A stretch of 64,000 bases of DNA from Raphanus sativus (GCF_000801105.2 NC_079519.1:28309288-28373287); one strand, 5' to 3'. Shown: positions 32,367-45,530, numbered from the stretch's first letter. The notes: generated from the letters alone by a model not told the origin. Numbers and translations: made by a program.

Positions 32367-33296
32367 TCAAGAGTTATCAGTGGCCGAAGCTATGATTCTA
32401 AGCCGAGGAGACTCTTGACTCTGTTCTTTCCTTCTCCAGAAGGCCCGTCTCCACCAAACTTCAAACCCTCTCTGGATATTAGGACAGTCTTCATTCGAGT
32501 TCAAGAACCGATCAAACCAAGCCAAGAAAAACTCTTGCTGCCAAGCAAGAGGAAGTGTGAGAATGGTATTGCTCAAACCATCCTCCACTAAATACCGATC
32601 AAGCCCTTTCGACGCTCTCTTCATCCACGCGAAATCATCATAGAAAGGTGTCAACCAGTTCCTCAGCAACAAGCACCTCACCTCCTTCGGAGTCAGAATC
32701 TGCCCCTTCCCAATCCCAACAAAGATCCTCGCCGTCACTCTACTAATCTCAAACCTATGAACAACGGGAACCTTACCGTGCACATCAGACAGCTCAGATA
32801 ACGAAGCCCACATCACAAGAAAATCCTCTGCGATCTGTCTATCAATCAAAATATCCAAAATCCAGTGCAGATTATCCGCTTGTCTCGCTATCTGATCCAC
32901 ATTCTCCAAATCAGACTCCGCCGCTTGCAGAAACTGACGCTTGAGCTTATGCAAACACCCGTCACAGGCTAAATACAATGACTCTTTCCTAAGATCGTTC
33001 CCAGAGGAGTTCTCTCTAAGCATTTTCGAAACGAGGGTCTTCATGTCACGCCTCGCCTTCTCGTCTTTCCCCTCGAGAACTATATGCAAAAGATTTAAAA
33101 GCACCTCATCGTTGCTCCCATTATGACTAGCTTCCACAGAAACCCTTCTCAAAACTTCTGTAGCTCCCACGTTCTCAAGGTGTAGCTCAGACAACAACGA
33201 AGCGATCCTGCACTCTTCATCTTCCGACCACGGTGCAGCTTCCAAATACTCCAGACACGACAGCACTCCAGCGTCAAACCCAATAGCCGCAGAAAC
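32367..33296 (-). CDS. BTB/POZ protein, exon 2
   Basis: The second exon starts after CTGTTACAG with [20 protein letters not shown]. It encodes an all-helical BACK/NPH3-like C-terminal region ([108 protein letters not shown]). With exon 1 the protein is 535 residues. It matches the Arabidopsis BTB/POZ family that includes At1g63850, from memory. BTB proteins usually serve as substrate adaptors for CUL3 ubiquitin ligases; the target here is unknown. The frame is intact and the gene is likely functional. Confidence 0.9.
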   Translation of the reverse strand, partial: VSAAIGFDAGVLSCLEYLEAAPWSEDEECRIASLLSELHLENVGATEVLRRVSVEASHNGSNDEVLLNLLHIVLEGKDEKARRDMKTLVSKMLRENSSGNDLRKESLYLACDGCLHKLKRQFLQAAESDLENVDQIARQADNLHWILDILIDRQIAEDFLVMWASLSELSDVHGKVPVVHRFEISRVTARIFVGIGKGQILTPKEVRCLLLRNWLTPFYDDFAWMKRASKGLDRYLVEDGLSNTILTLPLAWQQEFFLAWFDRFLNSNEDCPNIQRGFEVWWRRAFWRRKEQSQESPRLRIIASATDNS

Positions 33297-33364
33297 CTGT
33301 AACAGAAACAACACTTTGAGATTTTTTCAATCTTCCATTACAAAGTTTTTTTCTTAAACAATAC

Positions 33365-34042
33365 CTTCAAGATACCAAGAACCCTAGAAACATCCTGCCT
33401 CATCATCTTCTTCCTTAGATCCCTACAGTACATCAACATCAACGTCTCTATATAAACCTCCACGTCATCACAATCCGAGATCTCGACAATGTAAGGAGAA
33501 GACGACGGAGGAGGCGCCATCTGCTGTTTCGACCATCGATCGGAAAGCTTCACGGCGAAGAACCTACTGTGAGCGACGAGAATCTGCCTGTGCACGCACA
33601 TCGTGACGCAAATCCCGTCTTTGGAGCTCAGAGTGAGCTTCACGTCGCTCGAAGCCGGGTCGTTGAACTGGTTCCCGGGGCTCCGAGTCACTAAGAGATT
33701 CGATATCCGCTGCATTGCGAGGGCTTGCTTGTCCTGAGCCGAGATGACGAGATGGCTCCCGCTCGTCGTCCTCGAGGAGGAAGACGGAGGAGGCGCGAGG
33801 TTCTGGATCTGGACCGGAGATCCGGATTCGCTGGACATCATCTCGAATAGCGTCGGGCTAGCTCGCGACGACTTGTCGAGCGTCGCCGGAGGAGGAGGAG
33901 GAGGAGACATCGGATTGAGGAGGCCCGCGGTTAGAGCGGAGTTGAACTTTGTGAAGCTCGAAGGGATTGAAGAGTCTCGCGGCGAGCTGTAACCGTTCGC
34001 CGCCGTGGAAGTAATCGTCGTCGTTGTTGTGGAGAAGTCCAT
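33365..34042 (-). CDS. BTB/POZ protein, exon 1
   Basis: Starts [20 protein letters not shown] with a low-complexity Ser/Thr/Pro-rich N-terminus (about 1-115, including six prolines in a row). The BTB/POZ core follows (about 130-225): [40 protein letters not shown] and [16 protein letters not shown]. The donor is AAG|GTATTG at 33364. The intron is only 68 bp, short but typical of plants, and both exons are in phase 0. Its position next to the TNLs and a BRH1-like gene is the main synteny anchor of the window. Confidence 0.9.
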
Positions 34043-36691
34043 GACGGTTAGGATGTAAAACCGGGTCGGGTCGGGTCAGAATCTCAGGTTTAAACGAGAG
34101 GAGTGAGACTGGCGATGGTGTATCACTGCAGAAAGAGCATAAAAGACTGATCCCGGGTCGGGTTTTCGGGTTATACCGGGTCGGGTCGGGTCAGAATCTC
34201 AGGTTCAAACGAGAGAGACTGGGCGATGCTATCACTGCAGAAGCCAGAAGGGAGGTTAAAGGTGGAAACCGGGTCGGGTTTTCGGGTTAAACCGGTTATT
34301 AACGGGCCCTGACCGGGGATTTTGGAGGTAGTAGTTGCTCGAGTCTCGTGAATGCAATTGATGCCATGAGGTGTCGACAGTGCCAGAAGTGATAAATGCG
34401 CATCGCTTAGATTTTAGTGCTGGTTTTTTTTATTTTACTTTTTCTGTGGTTTTTATCGATGGGGGTTTATCGTCATCACTGTGGATATTATTGGCCTTTG
34501 GTAATAACAAAGATGCTCGTTTTTTCTCGAATTTATCATTTTTCCCGTTAAAATCTGAAATGTTTGTTTTCTTAATCTGTTACTTTCTTAAAAGAAGAAA
34601 ATGATGTATTTATTTGATAAAAAACCCAAAAAGTTAATTGTTTTGCTTGTCGAGAAGCGATTAAAATTTTCAACGACATTTTGTTTGTAGTGTGGGCCAA
34701 AGCCCAAATGACTCATGAGCCACGACACTGTGATGACGACTTTTATTTTGGAGGTTGTATGGTACAAATGTGTGGAGACCATCATCCACTACACTATCAT
34801 CGATCCTTTTTTTTTGTTTCATTCCATTTCAGTACCCTTTTTCTTAGATTTAATCATATTTTACGTTTACTAATCATTAGATATCATTTGGTTTAAAAAG
34901 TTTCTGGATCATTAACTATCAATGTATAAATCAAAGAAAATGATGTAACGTTAACATCTACATTATAGGGATAGGTGATAACAATCAGTATTTAACTCAC
35001 GGATTGAATTTTTCCTTATGTTTTTTTCTGAAAAATGTTTGTAAACATGTTGTAATGTGTGATTCTGTTACATTTGATCATCTTGTATTTCTTTTAACAT
35101 CAAAAGAGGAGGTGGTCAGGATAACCAAACCAAAATAGAAGAATATCATCTTCTAATCAATAGTTAAATAACTTGGCTGAAAATTTCATAACTTTAGAAT
35201 ATGGTTGTGAATGTATTTGTATGAGTTGTTTCTTGAACTGAGGCTTACGATTGATTTTAAACTTTGTTATGGGTTCGGAAATTTGGATATTGAAGGGCGA
35301 GTGTAATCAAGCATTCAAGCCCGTTTGTTATGGCTCTTGTATTCATATGAGTGGGGTTCTTCTAATGTGTGGCCCAATTTAATTATGTATCAAAAAGGTA
35401 AGAATTTTTTTTTTTGAACTTGGCAAAAAGGTAAGAATTTGATTTTTTTTTTTTTTCTTTGGACTAAAGAATTTGATTTTGAAGAATATTTAAAAAGTAA
35501 TAATAAACAAGATCAAGTAATGAAAATCAAAAAAGACGAGAAATGGAGCTTTTACTTTTTCTTAAATACACAGGTGAAATTAACAACCAACATTACATAT
35601 TTAATTAAAACTATTTCATCAGGTCATATTTTAGAATTTACATGTTTGGTGGGCGATAAAAATATGGTTTGATGAAAAAGTAATTTGTCACTTTGCGTAG
35701 ACAACTAGACATAGCCAATTAAGATAATCGATTACACTAGAGGCCATATTAACCATATGTAGTTTCAAAACAAACTAAAATATTATATACCGTGTAGTAT
35801 ACAATCTTATAGCGATGTAGTTGACAGGAAAAAATATATTACACTAGAAAACTTCTAATAAACATACTTCCATTTTGATTTTTTTTTTAAAATACTAGTA
35901 TAGCAGATCTATTTCAGCTAAATATATGCGTATATCTATAACATTTACCTAATATTAAAACGAAAAAGAAAAAACAAGAAGAAGACATTAGTTTGGGGAA
36001 AAGGTACAAACTACAAAGAGTAACGTGAATGGAGAGCACGTTAGTTTGCCTGGTACAAGGAGGGACAATAGATTCGCTGCTTCAGGTCTTGTATTAGCTG
36101 TCTTTGTACTATTTCGGTAACTCTTTTATTTTTCAACTATTTGTTGTATTAAAAAGTGTTACTATACTTACTCGATAAAAATAGATCTATATATATAATC
36201 CCGTCTAAATTTCAAATTTAATTGGTGGCTGTGTATGTCACGGTTGGATAAATACCTAAACATCTACAGACTACAGCAAATATATTTGATCATTTATAGT
36301 GGTTTTCTACTGATCTCCCTAACTTGACATTAACTTATTATATAGAAAATTAGCATTCCGACTACCTTTAATTTACACCTTTTGTTATTATGAGTTTTGA
36401 AAAAATGGCAGTGTATTAGTTATTTTTATCAACACGAAGTATCATATAACCTGCATAAATTTTGTTATTACATGTTTTTGAAACTTAAGTTGTTACATGT
36501 TACAATTTACAATTATGTTTGTTTCTTTGAGAAAGGACCATTTTCAATATGTTGCATTGGTAGTTTTTATACTTAGTTTTTAATCCCATATGTACTTTCG
36601 ATTTTCTAATGTAATTTTAATACAACCAGTACGTTATACTATATCAGTTAGCAGAAATAAATGTTACCTACATATGCAGTTAATGACTAAT
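34043..36691. other. Upstream region of BTB gene and intergenic DNA
   Basis: The first 260 bp hold a direct duplication of about 75 bp (about 34056-34134 and 34174-34247) with CCGGGTCGGGTCGGGTCAGAA and CACTGCAGAA, in the promoter or 5' UTR of the BTB gene. The remainder is AT-rich and has no recognisable gene. Confidence 0.5.
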
Positions 36692-38403
36692 AGTAGATGT
36701 ATTAAAGGACGCCCTAGTTTTAAAACGCTCTCTGACACGGGGCTCGAGGCACCACCGTCTGTTCCATTTTCCGACGCCGGCGGCGGCCTAGCTTGCCGGC
36801 GTCGCCACTGTTCCTCTTCTCAGGTCATCCTCTCCAACGCTCTGTTCTCGTTTTCTCCAGTCCTTGTTTCATCACCTCTAGATCTACTCACTTCTCTGAT
36901 GGAGATGAGTCATATCTTTGGGTCAACCTGCTCAAGCTTCATCTCCCCTCACCATAGCTGCTGCTCTGATATCTTGAGGACATCGTGCATCCAGGAAGAA
37001 AGCTGTATGTCAATAACACTGAAAGTCAAATCTTTCAACGACATTGTTTCATCTTCTAGTGTCACCGTCGAAGTCACTCCGCGCCTCACCGTAAAATCTT
37101 CTCAGTTCCGGTGTGAGTTCACAGGATCTGTTCGGCTCCCTACCGTCGCCGCTGCTCATCGCCTCACCGTCGTCGCTCTTACTCCGCTTAGTTCAAGGGA
37201 GAAAGCTGGATCTTCTAAGCATGAGGTTGGACTCAACAGATCTGTGAGTCTCTCAGTCGCTGTAAATCCGCCAAGCTCCGTCGAGTCTCCACAGGCCTAC
37301 GCTTCACGAGTTCTAAAGCTTCACCACTACGGCCTCCTTCGACGAATCCCTCCGATTTATTCATCCATACTGCAGTATCTAGTCTCATATACATTTATGG
37401 AACCGGAGATGAAGAGAGTATCAACCGCCACCACCTCTCTCGCCCCTTTCGTCGCCTCTTTTACCACTCGCCTTATCACCGGATCTACCGTGCAAGAATG
37501 TGGACTCGCCAGTTTTGCTTGTTACTATGTCAACGTTGCGTTTCCAACACATTACGCCGTCTCAAGCATCGACGGTTCTTCACGGTGTGATCCTCTCACC
37601 TTTTTCCTCGTCGCCAGGACTATTGTGCAAGAGTGTAGACGCGCCAGATTTGTTTGCTATTATGTCACCGCTGCGCTTCTATCACATTACGCCGTCTCAA
37701 GCATCGACGGTTCTTCACAGAGTCAACTATGCGACCTTCAAACCGGAGTTGGTACACGAAGACCCAATCTCCTCAAAGCTTTTTACCTCTTATCCGATGT
37801 TTGCTCACACACGTTCAGGTTGAATGAGTACGATGACTGTATGATTAGTTCTCTTTTGGGTATAACTTGTTGGGCTCAACACGGTAATGTCGAGTTCCGA
37901 GGTTTGGACCCAATTAAACCTTCATCTCCGTCATCAATCTTCATCCTAAGCACCTCTTTGGAGGTGAAGCTAGAGCTTGAGATTCACCTAGTCTCTTCGG
38001 TAAGCTGTGTTGGGTTTAAAGCTAAGTGTTCTTGTTTCAGCGCCAAATCAAGTCAGATAGGACTCCGTACTTTCAGTGTCGTCTACGTTTCTAGAGCTTC
38101 TCACCTTAAGCTCTGGCCAGTCAACAACACAAGGTGTATCAACGTCGTTTTCGACTATCAATTGTTCTTAGGAACAATCGCCATGGGATCAAAAGTGGAG
38201 CTTCCTTTCGGGTTTCTTCATTTCGCTGAGCATGACTCGCCCCTAGATGGTTTTATCTTTAGTTGTTTTGTAATGTCTTTTAGCTTCGTTAGACCGTCGA
38301 GCATGGCTCCGGAATCTTTTACTTCAGTTGTAACCGATGATGCTCCTTGAACCTTTTATAATATAAGCTGTGTTACAAAAAAAAAAAAGTAGATGTATTA
38401 AAG
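36692..38403 (+). mobile_element. Poly(A) retroposon 1 with 16-bp target duplication
   Basis: A 1680-bp GC-richer insert (36708-38387) starts GACGCCCTAG and ends in a run of 12 A. It is bounded by the perfect duplication AGTAGATGTATTAAAG at 36692-36707 and 38388-38403. This is the signature of LINE-machinery retroposition. One frame is open across the whole insert (36590-38350, 586 codons with the flank; the start lies upstream of the insert). The frame is Ser/Thr-rich, has no domain I recognise, and contains an in-frame tandem repeat of 45 codons (TVQECGLASFACYYV... / TIVQECRRARFVCYYV...). It has no RT, so it is non-autonomous or a processed transcript. It may be of the Sadhu-like class known in Arabidopsis. 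Confidence 0.8.
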
Positions 38404-41254
38404 TGTCCCTGTGAATTGCGTATCCACAGAGGCAAAGGTACGGTCTGACAAATATGGATAATAATATATTATGTATAAATGTGACGACCAATAAAACAAA
38501 TGAAATTAATATTTTCATTTTCTTCCCAACGAAAAGGAAAAAAAGTAGGCTTTCAAAAAGGGAAAAGCGTGGTCCAAGTCAGTCTACACGACCAATCATT
38601 AACATAGTGCGACCTGTTCACATTTGAGAAATAATTACAGAAGTAACAAAAATAACAACAAATAGCTCTATTTTATTTTTCCTTTTCAATCCCGGAAGAA
38701 CTCTAAAATATTAAAAAGCAAGCAAAAAAGTTAGGTGTGTTTGATATGAATAAACCAAAAAAATATACATGCCCAAGTATAAAAAAGAACTAAAATCAAA
38801 TGAGTTTAACCGGTTAAATATGGAATATGGAACTATTTATACTGTTTTGATAAAAATGTCAAAATAGAGTTTGATCCGTGCGCTTGAACGAATCGGTTTT
38901 TATAAAAAATTTAATAATATTTTTAAATATATAGCTTTTGGTTTATTTTTAGGTTTTTATTCATCAGAATTGAATCCATTTGGATTTAGAAGGATTCGAT
39001 TCGTATCATATCTAAAAATTTGTAATACCTAATAGAACTTAATTTAAAAATTCAAAAAACTCGATACTCGAAAGAACACCCAAACAAAATACCATACACA
39101 TATGATTATGTGAATAAATATTATTTTTTTGTTAATTCTTGTCATAGATGAAAAAAGTTATTCAAACATGAAGAATTATTATGGTTAATATGTAAAATAA
39201 ATTATGAATTAGTATGGTAAAAGTAATTAACGAAATAGTTAAAAAGTGTGAAAAATGTAAAAGATATAATAAAATAATTAAAATTGGTAAGTTTTGTTTT
39301 ATTCTTCTATAATAAATATTATAAAATTATTTGGAAATAACAGTTAATAAAATAGTTAAAATGAATGAAAATAAGGAAAAAATATAACAATCTCTTTAAA
39401 ATAAGGTTAATTTTATCTTCTGTTTCAGTTTTAATAAAATAGATTTATTGGGGAACTTTTAGATATGGTCTAGCTGGTTGTCTAAGATAATCAGTGTGAT
39501 TAATTGGTCGCTTACTGACAAAACGACAGTGTCTGACATGCAAAACTGGAATGAACTTTGTAGTTTTCCATTGAATTAGCAGACAAGTTTCGAGTTAAAG
39601 ATGTTTAACTCTTCTTTTAAAACTTAAAGCACAATTCTTTTAATATTTGTTTACTGTCTCTCTTTCTTATAATAGTTTAAGTTCTGCAAAGCATGTTGCC
39701 TCTACAGTAAACTCCGTACATTACAAATGAAATATGTATAGTAAACTTTTCTTTTTGAAAAAGGGCATTCTACTGTATAGTAAACTTATATGTTTTACAT
39801 AATAGATACTACAACAGTGCATACCATATCTTTAACATTTTTACAAAACCACTCCATTTCAAGCCAGGGCTGATCAATGGAAATATTATACTGTATAATT
39901 GACGAGGGTTTTAAAATTTAATTTGATCATAACCCAATCTATATATAGTATATATATGTCATCTGATTTTAAAAACCTTTTTGACTTGTAATCAAGCATA
40001 GATGTTCTAAGAGATTGTGTAACAACAACTTGTAACTTCAAAAGTTCATTTCTGTAATGATATTTACCGTTTAGTAAAAAAAATAATGTATATCACTAGC
40101 CAGTAACACGCTGGCTGCAGGTTTTAAAAAAATTCGCTTGTTCAGTTTAAAGTTTGTGCGTAGGGTTTTGATCATAGCAAAAATAAAGGTCCCGAAGCTT
40201 AATTCCAACAAGTTTGAACGTAAAATTACGTTGTTTATCTACTTTCCCAATTCTAAAATTTGATATTTTCATGTGAACTGAAAAAAGAAGAGGTAAACAA
40301 ATGATCGTTAAATTTTTATAGACATCTAAACGGTCTGACCTAAAATAAATCAGAACCTTGAGTGTAATCATCTTAACCCTTTGAACAAAGCTCTTTTATA
40401 ACATTAACCAAATTACCTAAATAATTTAAATTAGACTGTTTCTCTCTTTGATAAATTAAAAGAAAAGTTATTTTGCCCTTAATTTTCTTATACGAATTTG
40501 GTTGTTAAATTAATTGTCCAGACAAAAAGAATTAATCTTTGCTGGGTTCAGCTGGCCTTTCTGTTAATATATATCTAATAACGCCAAAAACTGACAGTGA
40601 AATTAAGATAGTAGACACTTTTTAATTATTTCTTAAACTCATCTTTCTATATAATATTCACATGAATGTGTTGTAATCTTGATCTACTGAAATGTATGTG
40701 GGAGGCAAAGATCTGATGATTTTTGTACTCTCATACCTTTAACCATGTGATGAATTCAAATTTTCCAAAGTAAATTTTAAAATGTTGACAAAGAAAAATC
40801 TACTTAATTAAACATAAAACTTAATTAATTGGGAAATTTTATCTAATGAAATATTGGTAAAGTTATATATATATATATGCATATATAGTTAATAGTATGG
40901 TATGCATGTTAATGTATAATAGTTGCAACCATAAAGTGTTAAATGGGGGAATGTGAAATGTTGGAGGAGAAGATGGAGAGGGTGTGAGGTGGGTCAGTGC
41001 TGCTTTGGCTCTTTCATACATATTAGTCAGATACCCATATGACCCCCTCTCTAAAATAGATCCCCAAATATTCTTGGTTGGTTAAATCAATATTGTATTC
41101 TAGACGTATATCAGACAAACGGAATCAAAATCAAACTTGAGGAGCTACAAAAGTATTTTCTACGTAGTTAATTTTATGTCATAATAATACCTATTAAAAA
41201 TCAATAAGTGAAGACTCATAATAGGAAATGACAAATATGTGGATTGGTGATATC
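38404..41254. other. AT-rich intergenic region
   Basis: 2.85 kb without a supported gene. Several short open frames occur but none resembles a known protein or has codon structure. There are scattered A/T runs and no clear element ends. Confidence 0.45.
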
Positions 41255-43494
41255 TCAACTATAGAGAAATTAACGACTTAAGTTACTTTTTGATTTTTAA
41301 TGACAGCCTAAGTCACTCTTGTATACTCAGATACTTTCTGAGTGGCTAAATATCACACTGCCCTCCTTTGATAATCCTCTCTCTCTCTTTCATGTTCTCT
41401 CTTCATTTTTTCAGTTACTTTTTTTTCTTTTTTCCGTTTTCTCTTTGTACGCCCTTTTCTCAATCTCTCTCAATTATCTGTAGAAAACATTTTAAATTCA
41501 CATAGGATTCAATGATAAAATATTGTTATCAGAGGCGGTGAATTTCAGTGATGAAGCAAGATCTAAATTTTGAGTTATACAAGTTCCTGGCGTTTGGAGG
41601 GGATGTTTGAAAATGGCTATGGCGTTTTGGTTATAATCAATTAAGATTCGAAATTTATGGGAAAAGTAGTGTGTTTGTTTGTGTTTTGACTATAATCGGT
41701 TAATCTTATCTAATAAACATTTGTAAGTTCTAGATGTAAAATCATAAAAAAAAAAAATCATGAAGAAAATCAATTGCGGCTCAGAGATGAGTTGCAGAAA
41801 TCGTAGGAAGCCCTAGTTTGAAGAAGATGAGTTTATTACAAAATTGCCATTCTCTTTAAAAATATTAAAATTAAGCATAAATGAAATGTACATATGTACA
41901 AACCCGTTTAGTGTACATGTGTACATTATCTCTATACATGTGCATATTACATGTATAATGTACATGTGTACATATATATATATATATATATATGTTACTT
42001 AAATTTTCTGAAAACCAAACATCAAAATTGCAAGAAATTTTCTATAGAATGCGTGGATGCAATATAAATATTATCATTGGTTTCTGAAGTGTACATGTAT
42101 AAAAAACCGTTGAATGTAATCTTATATGTATAGTGTACATGTGTACACACATATATATGTTACTTGAGACAAACCGGTGGACACAAAAAAAATTAACTAG
42201 GCTATTGTACACATGGGGAAAGAATGAAGGTCCAATAGATACCTGAGACAAAGCTAATATTTTGAGATTTAATGGAAGACAAGTTCAAGATTTCTATCAA
42301 TAAAACCAACTCCCTCCCCAAAAAATCAACCTTTTGACAACATATAGAAATCCATTGTTCTCTTCCGATTCATCCATTGCCATGATAAAAAAAAATTGTA
42401 AAACACATGTATAAGCAGTTTGTAGATGTACTTGTTTATCATGATCCAAATGTACAGTGATGTAAATAATTTTCACATGTACGATTGTGATATCCACATG
42501 TACAAATTACATATATTATCCACATGTACAAGAAAGATTTATGGGTGAACCTATGAGCTTTGCCAAAATCATTAAAGATTTTAATGGAGGCTCTAATCTC
42601 TTCATAGCATGCTTCTTCACCACATAACTTATACATTCCTTTCATGAATAAAAATCAGAAGCCAAAGGTGAAACCTGTAAAAAAAATGTACAAAGGAGTT
42701 TAATATTTTGGAATAACTGCCAAGCTTGTTCATAGCATCACACATACAAGAAGGTCAACAATAGTTATTTGAACAGAATCTCAACTGGTTCAGAAATATT
42801 TTCCAGATCAATTATCAACTCAACATCGCCTTTGTCCATTGGATGTATCACATTTAGGAATCACATATTCAAAAAGAATCTAATATTGAGAAGAGCCTTT
42901 TTTGTGACCAATTCCTATAGCCCATGATATTCTAATAACTAACTTATCAATCATAAACCATAAATTAATCATTCAAAGAGAAAAAGAATCAACAAATATT
43001 TGTACTATACCTGCATCTAAGATCATGACCGCCAAATTATATAATTTTGACAGCGAATCAGCTTCAAACTCTGAAGCTTTCGATCTTCTCCGGCTGATAC
43101 ATAGCAAAATAGCCACTTTGAATCCAATCTAAAAAGAACCACGAGAACTAGAGTTTTGATTCTTCTCGTCGATTAGAGATTTAAAAGAAAAAAAAAAGAG
43201 TTGGAATCAACAATAATAGATGTGGTTGATGCATAAGATTTAGAATAAGTGGTTGACGGTTGATGTAGAAAATTGAAAAAAAAGACAGAGGAGGAGATGA
43301 GGAATAAGTGGTTGTCGATGGAAGAGAAGGAGAGATAATATGATTAGAGAAAAAAAGATAGAATTGGGTTTTCACATTTTTTTTTTTTTGTAACAAGGGA
43401 AAGCTTTGACAAAGTGCCTTAGTAGCAAAATATGACTTATAGTGATATTAGAAAGACAAAAAGTGACTCATGGTGTAATTATTTCTCAACTATA
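41255..43494. mobile_element. MULE-2, 2.2-kb Mutator-like element
   Basis: The two ends (41264 rightward, 43485 leftward on the other strand) are related over about 80 bp. Both read GA-AAAT..AC, then AAGTTACTTTTTG / GAGTCACTTTTTG, then TAAGTCA. The element is flanked by the 9-bp duplication TCAACTATA (41255-41263 and 43486-43494). That is the size expected for Mutator-like elements. No transposase is seen. The minus strand has short coding-like stretches (for example MKGMYKLCGEEACYEEIRAS near 42580-42645, and MDKGDVELIIDLENISEPVE near 42780-42840) that may be captured gene pieces. I do not recognise the source. Confidence 0.75.
41888..42535. repeat. Cluster of TGTACATGTGTACA-type palindromes
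   Basis: At least ten occurrences of GTACATGTGTAC or CACATGTAC variants occur in three groups (about 41888-41970, 42085-42150, 42405-42535) inside MULE-2, followed by TA runs. They are self-complementary. Confidence 0.7.
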
Positions 43495-43518
43495 TATATA
43501 TAGTTGAGATATATATAT

Positions 43519-43580
<62 letters not shown>
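43495..43580. repeat. (TA)n microsatellite
   Basis: A nearly pure TA tract of about 85 bp directly after the MULE-2 target duplication. Confidence 0.9.
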
Positions 43581-43589
<9 letters not shown>

Positions 43590-45023
43590 TGATTTGGTTT
43601 TGAATTCAATGTTCATCAAGAATTGTATGTATCATTGTGATGTCCAATAAATCAGATTTTCTGGTGGAACTTTACAGAATACAATGTAATGTTGATTCTT
43701 TATGTTTTGAAATTTCAATGGATGTGAAAGATTCTATTTTCATGGATAACTCGAATGAAGCTATATTCCTACCAAAATCATAATTTTACGGTAACCTAAA
43801 AAGTATTCCAATAACGGTTAGATAAATTGGAATTTAACGAACCTGACGATCTGCGTCTACCTCAATTATATGGCATGTTTCCGGGTTTACATTAATACTT
43901 TAATTAGTAATTCTCTGAAAATAGCATTGACAATAGCCTAATTTCAGTAGGCACGAGGCATTATTTTTAGATTTCAATATATCAGGTTTATACGGCTTTT
44001 AAAAATGATGTAAATTTTCCTAGATATTTATTATGAAACATAGGGAGTATAATCTTCCTAGCTATTTAAATCTATTCATAAATTTGTTAAATGGAGTTTG
44101 TTATGTTAATCACGTCACATTAAATGCATTTTGTCCTAACACATACGGGAATTTTGTTATAGTTAAACAACATAATTGCGGTTTTTTTATTCAAGCAAAT
44201 TGGTATAGTTATAATAATATATCAAATAGTAAATAGTTGAAAACTACACGGATATATGATATAGCAATTTAAAAAATAAAAATTTATCATGAAACCATTC
44301 ATAATCTCACATTTATTTTTCTGCACTCCATCCATTTTGAGCTTTAATGCCAAATTCAAAACATTGTATGCGCAACACCAGATTACATATTTTCTCACAT
44401 GCCACAACTAAGTAGCAACGGATCTTCAAAGTAATCATTCAAACGATCAACTGTGTTGTAATTTTATCGAGATAGATGACAAAAATGATGTCGATGTAAC
44501 ATATAAATGTATAACTGAACGATAATAAGTGTAAAGATGATAAGGATTACTGCATTGACTACCTGTCAATTAAATTCCAATGTAAACTGGAAACTTAGAC
44601 CTAATGCATGTAAAAAGGTATTCACATCACAAAACTTATATAATATATGGCATGCAGAAGAAAAATCTAACTATAAATATGATAAAAAAATTAGTCATAT
44701 ATTATAAGTTTCTAACCTAAAGAAACATCATCACCACATTCCTCGTTATATCCTTCATCAAGCAAAATAATTAAATAAAAAGAACAACACGCAATAATCA
44801 AACTAAAAAAAAACAACACGCAAAATAAAAGCACATTATTGACTACTAAAATAACAAAGTAATAGCTAATTAACTAAACACTTCTAATATGACTATATAT
44901 ACACATTACACACAACTATATATAAACCACACCCTCTTCATCTTTTACTCACAATCCAAAACTCTCTCTCTCTCTTGTCTATTATCTCTACTTGTTATCA
45001 TTTCTCACTCTAAAGGCGAGTCA
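43581..45023 (+). promoter_or_regulatory. Upstream region of RING-H2 gene
   Basis: AT-rich region with no other gene. CTATATATAAACC at about 44925-44937 is a good TATA box, about 90 bp before the ATG at 45024. A CT-rich leader (CTCTCTCTCTCTTGTC) follows it. Confidence 0.55.
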
Positions 45024-45530
45024 ATGGGTTTTCCGGTGGGCTACTCCGAGCTCCTTCTCCCAAGAATCTTCCTTCATTTACTCTCTTTCTTAGGTCTGAT
45101 CCGAAAACTAATCTCCACTATTTTCTGGCTCATTGGTTTACCCGATTTCCTAGAACCCGAACCGGTTTCATCTTCATGGCCCGAGCCACCACCAACCTCA
45201 AACCACCAAGACCCTCACTTGTTTTCAGCAGCGCTTCTAGCTGGAGATATCTTGCCCGTTGTCAGATTCTCCGATCTAAACCGACCCGAGTCTGAATGTT
45301 GTGCAGTGTGTCTCTACGACTTCGAAAACGACGATGAGATCCGACGGCTGACGAATTGCAGGCATATATTCCATAAAGGATGTTTGGACCGTTGGATGAT
45401 GGATTATAATCAGATGACATGTCCACTGTGTCGTACACAGTTTATACCTGATGATCTTCAAGTGGCGTTTAATCATAAGCTTTGGTCTGAATCTAGTGAA
45501 GTTTCTGAACTTCTTGTTGAATCATTTTAG
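45024..45530 (+). CDS. BRH1-like RING-H2 finger protein
   Basis: A single-exon gene of 168 residues. I chose the ATG at 45024 (MGFPVGYSELLLPRIFLHLL) and not the upstream in-frame ATG at 44889, because the protein then matches the length and N-terminus of BRH1-type proteins. The hydrophobic N-terminus (about 8-45) may be a membrane anchor. The RING-H2 runs at about 93-140: CCAVCLYDFENDDEIRRLTN, then CRHIFHKGCLDRWMM, then CPLCRTQF, with all eight zinc ligands. Such proteins act as E3 ubiquitin ligases; BRH1 is brassinosteroid-responsive. The closest Arabidopsis neighbour I recall is At1g63840, adjacent to the BTB gene At1g63850, which fits the order here. Confidence 0.93.
   Translation: MGFPVGYSELLLPRIFLHLLSFLGLIRKLISTIFWLIGLPDFLEPEPVSSSWPEPPPTSNHQDPHLFSAALLAGDILPVVRFSDLNRPESECCAVCLYDFENDDEIRRLTNCRHIFHKGCLDRWMMDYNQMTCPLCRTQFIPDDLQVAFNHKLWSESSEVSELLVESF

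Noticed and set aside
44889..45023. Upstream in-frame ATG of the RING-H2 gene
   Set aside because: It lies next to the TATA box, in what should be promoter and leader, and would add 45 residues without family support.
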